Source of the DNA: Adiantum capillus-veneris
Taxonomy: Eukaryota; Streptophyta; Polypodiopsida; Polypodiales; Pteridaceae
NCBI GenBank assembly: GCA_014529385.2
Contig: CM043955.1
Coordinates: 144,805,140 to 144,869,139, forward strand
DNA: 64,000 bases
Direction of reading: 5' to 3'
Every line of letters starts with the position of its first letter. The stretch's first letter is position 1. Shown piece by piece: positions 10,964 through 19,837 of the stretch. The notes below the pieces were generated by a model. It searched no databases and had not been told where the DNA came from. It saw only the letters and a program-made list of their open reading frames with translations. A program made the position numbers and the translations under genes.

Positions 10964-11458
10964 CAAGGAACTTGCCGATACACTGTGTGCGAGCCACAAA
11001 TGGCTCCAAGCACACAACAAGCATAAACTAGTAAGCTCAAAGATGGCATTGGTGTGTCACTCACCGCTCTACGCTTCCTGTCGTGGAGGATTTCTCGCCG
11101 CAAAGAAGAGGGAGACGTCGCTACGCCGCGCTCAACCGCCTCGCCGCCGTCGTGCCACCGCAATGCTCGATCGCACACACTCTCTCTCTCTCTCTCACGC
11201 ATACACACAAGGAGATGAAGAAGAAGAAGATGGAGATTGTGCGCTCCTTGCCGCACTGTCGAAGCAAGGGACTTGCCTAGCACTGTGTGCGAGCCACAGA
11301 CGGCTCCAAGCACACAACTAGCTTAACTAGTAAGCTCAAAGAAAGCGATGGTGTGTCACTCACCGCTCTACGCTTGCTTCGTGGAGGGTTGCTCGCCGCG
11401 AAGAAGAAGGAGCCGCCGCTTCGCCGCCTCCGTGCCATCGTCGTAATGCTCGATCGCA

Positions 11459-11512
<54 letters not shown>

Positions 11513-11545
11513 TACACACACACACACACACACAAGGAGGTGAAG
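10964..11545 (-). repeat. ~300-bp tandem duplication inside the Gy1 LTR
   Basis: The stretch 10964-11263 (CAAGGAACTTGCC, the GAGCCACA block, TGTGTCACTCACCGC) recurs at about 11264-11545 with mismatches. The + strand LTR at 46260-46594 has one copy only, which accounts for most of the length difference between the two LTRs. Confidence 0.7.
11461..11534. repeat. (CT)n and (CA)n microsatellites in Gy1 LTR
   Basis: A CT run (about 11461-11489) followed by CA runs to 11534. On the element strand these are GT and GA tracts just downstream of the TATA at 11630. The apparent Cys-Val and Glu-Arg repeat proteins here are translations of the microsatellite. Confidence 0.85.
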
Positions 11546-11629
11546 AAGAAGAAGATGGAGATGGAGATGGAGCAAGAGCACTCTTCTATTGCACAAATGA
11601 GAGAATAAGTGAATTTTAGGTTCAGATGA

Positions 11630-11637
11630 CTTTTATA
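11630..11637 (-). promoter_or_regulatory. TATA box, probable genomic-RNA promoter of Gy1
   Basis: TATAAAAG on the - strand, conserved at the same place in the copies at 46211-46218 (+) and 49468-49475 (-). It lies about 690 bases before the LTR end in this copy (about 380 in the + copy) and is followed by the GA-rich microsatellite, as in the Gy2 LTR. Confidence 0.5.
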
Positions 11638-12917
11638 TGAGCTCACCCCATTCACACTTGGGCGCCCATGCTTAGCCAACTAATCCCTTGAATGTCCCAG
11701 TTAGAGTGCGCCTCTCATCGGCGATCACTCTTACCCTTTTCCTATTGGTCCGACAAGCCCGGTACCTGACTCTACCAAATACATAATACACGTCCATCGT
11801 AGGTGGTGGGGTGTCCGTGAGCCGTGAGGGTTAACATGCCCCCCTTCCTCATGTAGATTCCGTCCTCAGAAGCTATTGAGTTGAAGCTCGTTCGTCGAGG
11901 TGGAAGAGCATTTGAGATGAATGTCCTTAGCCTTCTTCAGTCACTGCAAAATCAAACAACATTGGCACAGTAATTGCATTCTCATAAGTGATTAAAAATC
12001 ATACGCAGTTTTAGGTAGACAAATTGATTCGTAAAAGAATTTCAAACAATTTGTCAGCAATGAACATTAAATTGCAATGTAATCAAATGCATAAACAGAT
12101 GTAAAGGTAAAAAATTAAACAAGTCTGGTGTCGCTAATTTGACAGTCGAAAGGCACTAGAGATCAAATATTAATACCATGGGTAAGCTTCTTAATTTTCT
12201 GTGGTCAATTAAGTTGTTTAATCACGAGAGCCAAGTATTCATGTTCGAGGGCTGACTAGAGGCTTTATCTAGAAGACCTTGTAGTTAAGCTACCATAAAA
12301 GGAATTTCTCATGAAATCATCGCCTGACTGATTACTTTTTCTTTGACCCCCCAAATTCTTTTCACAGTGATTCAATTTTGATGTGTGTGCTTATTTTGTA
12401 TGCCTTGGGTTTTTTGCTTTTCAAGAAAAAGCGCCCATACTGAGAACCTCTAGGGCTCTAGTACCATAGGCGATACATGTGACTGAAGTACCCAATCAAG
12501 CTGAGATTTCTCTTCCAGCTTAAGATTTTACAATGTGGCACTGTGATTTTTTGTTTGTTCATTTTCATCATTTTAATTTTGTAACTTTGGGGGGTCATAT
12601 AACACTGATACACCTCCCCACGCTCATCACACTAGTAAACTCCCTTTATAATACTTAAGCTAAAGGTCAATAGGGTCAAGCCCACTAGAAAGCCCTAGTA
12701 CATTTCACACAATGCTGCCTAAATTGGATTAAGAACCTAAGTAACCATTAATTATTAGGAAGGCATTCCCCATGGTATTAAGAGAAGATCTCTAACACCT
12801 AACTTGGTCAAACTAGCTTAGTCGGACTTGCTTGATGTTTAAACCTAGACAAGGATTTATGACAAAAAAAACATTGAATTAAATGTTTGATACTAAGCAA
12901 ATGTGCTGGATATTATG

Positions 12918-13166
12918 CTACCAATCACAATCAAAGCAGACAATCATAGATGCAAAAAAGATAAGGGACAATGCTAATGGACAAGAAACACCTGTTTGTG
13001 TTGATGGTGGCGCTTGATCTGAAGTGTGAACGAGAGAAAGGTTCCATGAAGGTCCAAATCCTATCAATAGCAACACGCTCCTGTACACACTAGGAAACAA
13101 AAGGAATACCTCCAGGAGGCACATTAGTGGGAAAAGGTACCAACACTTATTGAACACAACAAAAAA
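12918..13166 (-). CDS. small hydrophobic ORF after the acidic ORF (doubtful)
   Basis: About 83 codons from the ATG near 13166, rich in Phe/Leu/Val/Cys with a possible membrane segment near the start. The + copy (44676-44952) has a similar reading frame but an extra T in a T-run removes its start. Conservation may only reflect DNA identity of the LTR. I do not recognise it. Confidence 0.2.
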   Translation of the reverse strand, partial: FFVVFNKCWYLFPLMCLLEVFLLFPSVYRSVLLLIGFGPSWNLSLVHTSDQAPPSTQTGVSCPLALSLIFFASMIVCFDCDW

Positions 13167-13209
13167 CATAAGGAACCCTAACCTAATTAGTTGCACTCCC
13201 CCTAGAGAG

Positions 13210-13632
13210 TCAAGGGAATAGGATATTATAGAGGTTGGGGGGAAACCCTAAGGCTAAACCCCTATCCTCGTCGTCGAGATAAACAAAGTCATCATCCATG
13301 AGACCATATGTGCCATCTGTGTAGTCCTGTAAATTTTCTTCTTCATCATAGGTGCCCATGATTACTAAGAAGGTCACTAGACGCCTATAGTCATCCTTGT
13401 CAAAAGGGTAGGCTTGTGCAATTGGAGAAACGCTCTCTACTAAGTATGGATCAGACGTGGTCAAGAGACGTATCAGCCATTCTAACTCCTCAAAATTTCT
13501 CTCACATGCTACCGTACCTATCAAATCCCATTCACATGCAAGCATTGGAAAGACCATGTGAAATATTTGTGAAAAGTAACGAGGGTACCTCTCACCCAAG
13601 GCAGGAGTGGATGACTCTAGCGTACTAGCCAT
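13210..13632 (-). CDS. acidic 140-aa ORF of Gy1 (LTR or 3' accessory ORF)
   Basis: ATG at 13630-13632; 140 codons, very acidic C-terminal half with a DFVYLDDEDRGLALG block and an LYNILFP end. No signal peptide, no membrane segment and no family I recognise. The + copy (44213-44635) has the same length with no indel; by hand count the two differ at 12 synonymous and 11 nonsynonymous positions, where roughly 1:3 is expected without selection. A divergent third copy (57446-57658) keeps the last 69 codons colinear at about 57% identity. Gag and pol of these copies carry stops, yet this frame is open. It is preceded by a TATA box (13771-13780) and a CAG two bases before the ATG. Function unknown. 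Confidence 0.75.
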   Translation of the reverse strand: MASTLESSTPALGERYPRYFSQIFHMVFPMLACEWDLIGTVACERNFEELEWLIRLLTTSDPYLVESVSPIAQAYPFDKDDYRRLVTFLVIMGTYDEEENLQDYTDGTYGLMDDDFVYLDDEDRGLALGFPPNLYNILFP

Positions 13633-13634
13633 AT

Positions 13635-13637
13635 CTG
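13635..13637 (-). promoter_or_regulatory. possible 3' splice acceptor before acidic ORF
   Basis: CAG two bases upstream of the ATG, preceded by a T-rich stretch. The CAG-NN-ATG spacing is kept in all four copies (44208-44210, 52592-52594, 57777-57779), although neighbouring bases differ. Suggests a spliced subgenomic RNA; not proven. Confidence 0.35.
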
Positions 13638-13770
13638 TACACGCAAATAAATGATGGTTAGAGTGCAAATATTACAAGGGTCGTGTTCTTGTGCATAATT
13701 TGTTTTTATGATTTTGTGTTATGGCTCTTGCTCTTTTACTTTTTTTATCTTGTTTTTGTGAGTATAAGGC

Positions 13771-13780
13771 TTTATATATA
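13771..13780 (-). promoter_or_regulatory. TATA box upstream of acidic ORF
   Basis: TATATATAAAG on the - strand about 140 bases before the ATG of the acidic ORF; same place at 44066-44076 (+). In the m3 and m4 copies the motif is weaker (GTATATACATAG). Could be a U3 promoter or an internal promoter for the ORF. Confidence 0.45.
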
Positions 13781-13859
13781 CATTCCCTAAGATTGGAGAT
13801 TAAGAGGTCAGGGAGAAAGGTTGAGAGGGAAGCAAGTGAATGATGACTGTCAGCAAACA

Positions 13860-13874
13860 CTCCCCCCTTCCTTG
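13860..13874 (-). other. polypurine tract after Gy1 pol
   Basis: AAGGAAGGGGGGAG on the - strand, directly followed by TGTTTGCTG. Same tract at 43973-43986 (+) and 58055-58069 (-). Expected site of plus-strand DNA priming. Confidence 0.7.
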
Positions 13875-13880
13875 GGTAGA

Positions 13881-16800
13881 TCATACCGTTTGAAATGAGC
13901 TCGTCACCCTTTGAAACCAATCGTTCCAATTGGTAATAGGTGAGGATTTTTGCCAGTAGTTTTCTATTACCCTAGGTGCCTCGTCAAGTTGCAAGGGTGG
14001 TAAGGTACTCTCCCAGGATCGAACTTGAAGTGGTTCATCAAGTGATTCTTGAACACTGGGAGGTGTGGATTCTTTTGTAGCTTCATGGAGGTCCACTACT
14101 ATAGATGGAGGCTGTGTAGAAGCTTTTACCTCTATGGATGTATTACATGAGGAGCTACGAGCTTCATGGAACTCCCCCCTTCCTGAGCTAGGTGGAATAA
14201 ATTGGTTTTGCCTTGGAGCCCAAACTAGATCTGGACTAGGTGTGTAGCATTCTGTGATCTTTCCCTTCCCGCGGTCTGCCATTGGCTTTAGTGTTACACT
14301 GTTTGACTCATATGGGTTTGTTGTCGATAGGGAAGGACACATTTTACGTTTAGGTACCCAAATTTTCTCATTTCCATCATAGTAGCCTTGGGCTTCTAAT
14401 AGTCGTTTTGGAATCCATCGTGATTTGGTCTTGACTCTCCTAGAGCACGCTCTTGGTTCTCCAGGGAAATTTTTTCTTGAAATGGATGGGAGGGTTGAGG
14501 TAGTTGGAAGTAAGGCCTTGGGGACCCATTGATATGTACTCTTAGGTCGTGCAGGTTGAGTACTTGCAATATTACTGCTTGCTGCAAATACAAGTGTTGA
14601 AGTGCTAGGTTCATGGGTAGCCGGCAAAGACGAGTTAACCACCTTGGCTTGTGAATGTTGGCTATCCTTCAACTTTGCTAGAGTTTGCAACGTAGGTGAC
14701 TTTGCTTGAATGATAGGGGTAAGAGTCGGTGGTCGCGTCGTGACACTACCAGTATCCCAATCAATAGTGCATTTGGTTGCCAACATCCACGTGCGTCCCA
14801 GGTTTACGTTGCCTTCCATAGCTCCCGCGGGCATGACTAGAAACCTCTGCACTATGCTTCCATTGTCATAGACAATAGGGGTCTGAAGGACTCCAAGAAT
14901 AGCAGTTTTCTTTTGATTAATGCCCTTGACTGGCATCGTACTCGGGGATAGGGTCGGTTTCCCTAATTGACACCAAACTCCATAGGATAACAAATTGTGT
15001 TTAGCTCCCGTATCTAATAAAGCATTGTATAGTACTTTCCCATAGGGGCTATTTAGCTCAATTGGGTATCGTAGCGGTGGCTCAAATTCTAATGGGTCGT
15101 CATCTGTGTCCTCAAAAAATGCTTGCGTGATTCCCAGATTAGCCTCTCGTTGGCGTTTAAGACATTGTTGTCGTTCTCGAGCCTCAACTCTTGCTTGGAT
15201 TTTTCTAAGCTCTGCTTGTTCCTTGGCAGCCTTCTTTTGATGGATAGCTTGCAACTCTTCCTGGCTTAGAGGATCATAATATCTTTTGAATTTACTCCCA
15301 TTAAGGAATCCAATGGTTTCAACTCCATCTAAAGTCTCCACACGAATGGTACCTTGCGGGGTAATTTCACACACTCGATATGGTCCCTTACCAGCATATT
15401 TCATTTTTTTCTTTTCATTACGTACCCCGTACATAAGAACTTTATCACCAACCTTGATGTCTTTATCCTTTAAATGGCTATCAAACCACTTCTTTCTCCT
15501 ATCCTTCTCCACTAGAGTATTTCGCACAGCGAATTGCCTCTCTTCATCTAGCCTTTCTAGGATATATAATCGCTCAACTAAGGGGTTACCATCCCAACCT
15601 TCTTGAGAAGCTACTCGAAGACTAGGAATGACAAACTCCCATGGCATAACTGCTTCTTGGCCATACACCATCTTAAACGGTGTGCAATTAATAGCAACTT
15701 TATACGCAGTACGATAAGCCCATAAAGCTGATGTAAGCTTTAGGTCCCAATCAGTGCGATTAGCCTCAACTGTCTTTGTCAAAATGGAGATGAGAGTTTT
15801 GTTGGTACTCTCACCTTGGCCATTTGCTTGGGGATAATAGGGTATAGACTTGTGGTGAGATATCATGAAGTTTGATGTGAGTTCTTTTATTACTTCATTT
15901 ATAAAATGAGTTCCATTGTCACTCACAAGTTCAAAGGGGCATCCCAAACGTGTGATAATGTTCTCAAAGAGGAACTTAGCTGTTGTTTTTGCATCCGCCT
16001 TCCGTGTTGCTTTTGCTTCAGCCCATTTGGTTACATAGTGGGTAGCCACAATGATATATCGTGATTGCGTGTTACGTGCAGCCGGACTTATCGGTCCTAC
16101 AAAGTCTAAGCCACACTTTTCAAATGGTTGGGTTACCTTGATGGGATGTAGAGGCATCCTATCACTTCTTTGTGGCTTCTTGAAGCGTTGGCATTCATCA
16201 CATCCCTTTGCAAAAAGTGATGCATCCTTAAACAGAGTGGGCCACCAATAGCCTGACTGTAAGATCTTTCGGGCAATCAAGTTTTCTGAAAAGTGACCAC
16301 CAGCTACGCCCATGTGTGCCTCTTGTAGAATATATAAATACTCATCCTCGCGGGCACAGCGTCTAAGAACATCATCTTTTCCTCTCTTATAGAGAGTTCC
16401 CGCCAGTAAGCAATAGGGTTCGCATTCCTTGATTAATTTTTGAGCTATATCTTTTCGCAGCTCTTTGGGTGGAAAACCATTAACTAAGAAGTTAACAATC
16501 TCTTCACTCCATTCAGGCATTGTCTCAACAATGAACAAAGGAGTATCAGGCAATTCATCATCAACCCCCGTAGGAGCTTCGCCATTAGGGATACGAGATA
16601 AATGATCCGCCATGACATGTTTTCTCCCAGGCCTCACAACAACGGTGAAGTCAAACTCAAGAAGAATTAACAACCATCGTGTAATTCGACCTGTGGAACA
16701 CGACTTGTTTACCAAATATAGCAATGCTTGATGATCCACATAAAACACAAACTTGGTAGCAAGAAGGTAATAGCGAAATTTCTTTACTACGTAAATCATA

Positions 16801-17033
16801 GCTAGACCTTCGCGCTCTGTAGTAGTGTAGTTCATCTCGGCATCATTTAATTGGCGACTTGCAAAGCTAATAGGGTAGTCCAATTTATGTTCTCCTGGTT
16901 GAGTTAGAACACACCCAATAGCAAAATTTGATGCATCAATATGCACATGAAAAGGTACATTCCAATCAGGTGTTCGCAGGATTGGAGCACTTGTTAGGGC
17001 CTTCTTTAATAACTCATAAGATTGATGACATTC
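13881..17033 (-). pseudogene. pol: Gy1-m1 pol: RNase H, integrase, protease 2, W-x-P-K tail
   Basis: Long open part of pol, in frame with the RT upstream but cut off from it by a TAA (17034-17036). Counting from the codon at 16946: RNase H residues 1-118 (acidic residues D4, E45, D71, D114); integrase zinc finger H211, H218, C249, C252; catalytic core D281, D343, E379 (spacing 61 and 35). The C-terminal integrase region runs to about 560. Then comes a second retropepsin-like domain with an intact LLDTGAKHNLLS (D645) and a tail with repeated W-(V/I/A)-P-(K/R) at W807, W844, W863 and W909. The protein ends eight codons before the polypurine tract. Protease after integrase is not the usual Ty3 order. 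Confidence 0.85.
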
Positions 17034-18326
17034 TTACGTCCAGTGAAACTCGATAAGAAGCTTGTAGAATGGACGCGCTATCTCGGCAAAGTTTAAAATA
17101 AACCTTCGATAATAACCAACATGGCCCATAAATCTTTTAACTCCTTTATAGTTCGTAGGTGGTGGAAAATCCGCAATGGCTTTAATCGTACTCTCATCTG
17201 TGGATATCCCGTTCTTGGACACTATATGCCGTAGAATGACTCCATGCTTAACCCAAAATTGGCATTTGAAAGGGTTCAATGAGATGCGATAAAATCTGCA
17301 CCTGTCAAATATTTTTCGTAGATATAACAAATGCTTCTCCCAAGAAGAATAAACACAAAGGTTGTCTAGGAAAGCTTCACAAAACTCCCTTAGAAATTCT
17401 TTAAACGCAATGTTTATTAATCGTTGGAATGTAGCAGGGGCATTTGTTAAGCCAAAAGCCATAACACGAAATGCAAACACTCCAAACTCTGTGATAAAAG
17501 CAGTTTTAGCTTGGTCCTCTAATGCAATTGTGATTTGATTGTAACCAGAGTACCCATATAAAAAGCTATAAGCTTCCTTGCCCGCAACTCTTTCAAGCAC
17601 ATGTTCTGAATATGGCAAGGGATAATGATCTCTCCTAGTGGCTGCATTAACTTTCTTGAGGTCCACGCACACTCTTAGTTTCCCATTCTTTTTTGGCACA
17701 ATGACTATTGGAGAAACCCATTCTGAGTGCTCAATAGGGTATATGAATCCACATTGGATAAGTTTTTCAATCTCCTCTTGTACAATTTTGGTGTACTTAG
17801 GATTCATTGGATAGGGTCGTTGTTGGACGGGTTTAGCAGTGTTGATCGTGGGAATTGTATGTTGCACCACAGAAGGTGGAACGCCCTTCATGTCATGATA
17901 TGTCCAAGCAAAGATATCCTTGTATTCCTTGAGGAGCTCCTTAAGTACAGCCTCTTCAGTTTCGGTAAGGTCTTGATCAATAAAGACTGGTTTAGACTCC
18001 TCACCTAGTTCTGCTAATTCTATCTCTTTAACTACCGCTGGACCATCATAGACTCCACTGCTTCCATTGGTAAGTATTCGTTGGGCTTTGGCATACACAA
18101 CCTTTCTCTCCCCCATGGTATAAGATTTAAAATGTTCAGGAGTTGTATGTAAGTCAACAGGCTCTTTTCCTGACAGAGACCTTTCTTTTAGTTCTGCCTC
18201 CTTTTGTTGTTGAGCTAACTCTCGGTTTTGACGTCTTCTTATAGTTCGACTCAATTTCGGCTCTGTAACCTCCAATTGAGCGAGGTCAATGGGTCGCTGC
18301 ACACACATGATCTCTGGAGATGTCAC
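17034..18326 (-). pseudogene. pol: Gy1-m1 reverse transcriptase, catalytically damaged
   Basis: 430-codon frame. Residues 1-130 are linker; the RT domain spans about 145-405 (VSPIVIVPKKNGKLRVCVDLKKVNAAT, AFGLTNAPATFQRL). The active site reads FLDN at 319-322 where Gy2 has YMDD, and the first catalytic Asp of SFLDG is Tyr here (SFLYG, about 254-258). Both changes should abolish polymerase activity. Ends at a TAA (17034-17036) that interrupts the frame between RT connection and RNase H. Confidence 0.85.
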
Positions 18327-18777
18327 CCCAATTGTCTACTAGGTTTCGATGAGCATCACATGCCCCTAGATAGCTAAGCCATTCTGCAGTAGAACTTTCC
18401 TTGTTTATCCTAGCTCTCACATTTGCTCGATATCGTCATCTCTTATATGACCTTTGTTTCTTGTTAAGGTTTTGATTTTGGTAAATGTTTGAACTCGACT
18501 CGCTGATAGGTCTTCGCTTGTATCTTCTTCACTCTCATATAAATTTACATCTCGTCTCTTTTTTTTATTTTCTATTTTCTTTTTTTTTTTTTTCCTTTTT
18601 CTGAATCCATTTCTTCCTGAGATTCCGTTTCCGATGTGTATTGGCCTGAAGCCTTTGAGGAATCATCAGTTTCACTCTCAGGTAGGTGTACCGCTTTCTT
18701 ATCATCGGATGTTACATGCGCTACACCTAACATGTTTACTGGTGCAATGTGTGGTATCTCTTCCCCATCTGGTGTTA
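18327..18777 (-). pseudogene. linker of Gy1-m1, part left of the Gy2 insertion
   Basis: Stop-broken equivalent of 5043-5700. Contains an A-rich run (18560-18600 on the + strand as T/C runs) and the codons for the GVTPDGEE segment. The coding order continues at 37973 on the other side of Gy2. Confidence 0.65.
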
Positions 18778-18782
18778 CCCAA
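18778..18782. repeat. target-site duplication CCCAA of Gy2 (left)
   Basis: CCCAA abuts the LTR start at 18783 and recurs at 37973-37977 right after the other LTR. The join restores a sequence homologous to 5683-5700 of Gy1-m2. Confidence 0.9.
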
Positions 18783-19406
18783 TGTTAAGGCGGTTACGCC
18801 GCTAGCGGAAGCTAAATAGCGAGAACTCAACCAACAACAGAATTTGTCAAACGAGGACGGAGCTTGACCCGCAGGCGCATGGAAACAACTAGGTGGGTGT
18901 CAAATCACCTACTCGACCTTCTAATGACAATCACTACTAAGGAAATCAAATCTAAGTTCTAAAATACGCAAGTGACTGAAATCCGTACTACGAACGAATG
19001 CTATACGAAACAGGATCTAGAATCATTGAATCGATCTCAAACTCAAGGGGAAGTCTATACACTAGGTAAGAACAACACCCTAAAGACTTGAACTGCAAAA
19101 TCAACCTATAATCACTCCGTGCGGTAAACGCGTATGAAGACAGGCCGAAAAATACAGGTGACCGAAACTTGACCCCGATGGTACTAATGCATAGCTCTAC
19201 TCGTTGTGGTTCTATAGATATGCTGCACGCTCTATTCCGACACACGAGTTGGAAGAAAACTCACACCCAAGCTCGTAGGAACTTACCACACATAGAAGCC
19301 GATAGCGCGCACTCTTGGTATCTGTGCGTAGCTCTCGCCGTTGCTAACACAATGGCGGTGTCGCTTCTCCAATGGCGGCTCCGTAGCTCGCGTAGCAAGT
19401 AGATAA

Positions 19407-19408
<2 letters not shown>

Positions 19409-19497
<89 letters not shown>
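19409..19497. repeat. (CT)n tract in Gy2 3' LTR
   Basis: 89 bases of pure CT (GA on the element strand), beginning about 75 bases downstream of the TATA box, so probably within the 5' untranslated part of the transcript in the other LTR. Confidence 0.95.
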
Positions 19498-19499
<2 letters not shown>

Positions 19500-19570
19500 A
19501 CACAGTCACGGCGCTCCAAAAACTTACTTTGATTAAATAAAACTCTACCTTTAGGTTACAAAACTTTGGC

Positions 19571-19577
19571 TTATATA
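19571..19577 (-). promoter_or_regulatory. TATA box of Gy2 LTR
   Basis: GGTATATAAGCC context on the - strand, about 210 bases from the LTR start; identical in the other LTR at 37755-37761. Confidence 0.6.
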
Positions 19578-19788
19578 CCTCAGCCTTGGAGGTGAGAACA
19601 TCTCTAACTAATTACATCAGCAAGTGAAATTACTTCGGAATTACAAGCTGGAAACTCAATTGAGTCCCGTTACTTAATGAATGGCTCCAATCAAAATCAA
19701 TGTCGGAAAGACATTTATTACAATCAATGCTTACAAAAAATGATGAGTGTGAGCAAAAATGTGGGTGTGATCCTCTGCTGGCTCAACA

Positions 19789-19800
19789 CTCCCCCCCTCC
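19789..19800 (-). other. polypurine tract of Gy2
   Basis: GGAGGGGGGGAG on the - strand directly before the TGTTGAGC start of the 3' LTR. Confidence 0.85.
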
Positions 19801-19837
19801 GCGTTCATGTCGTCCCTGACATGACTTTTATGCTTGG

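Larger units (their letters stand above)
10937..13859 (-). repeat. Gy1 LTR or LTR plus 3' region shared by m1 and m2
   Basis: On the - strand it starts TGTTTGCTGACA directly after the pol-proximal polypurine tract and ends ACACACA next to the tRNA-Asp primer site. Homologous over its length to 43987-46594 (+). It serves as 3' end of Gy1-m1 and 5' end of Gy1-m2, as in tandem elements produced by LTR recombination. A second purine run with TG (13194-13202) after the acidic ORF could be the true LTR start, in which case the LTR would be 10937-13194; no independent 5' LTR in the window settles this. Confidence 0.75.
18783..19788 (-). repeat. Gy2 3' LTR
   Basis: 1006 bp, TG...CA ends, starts on the - strand with TGTTGAGCCAGCAG after a purine tract. 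Compared with the other LTR (36940-37972): 10 substitutions, a one-base indel and a 28-bp difference in the CT tract, which together explain the 27-bp length difference. Confidence 0.95.

Noticed and set aside
12918-13196. Env-like membrane protein in the Gy1 LTR
   Set aside because: Only one copy has a usable start, and similarity with the other copy can be explained by overall DNA identity; kept as a low-confidence feature only.
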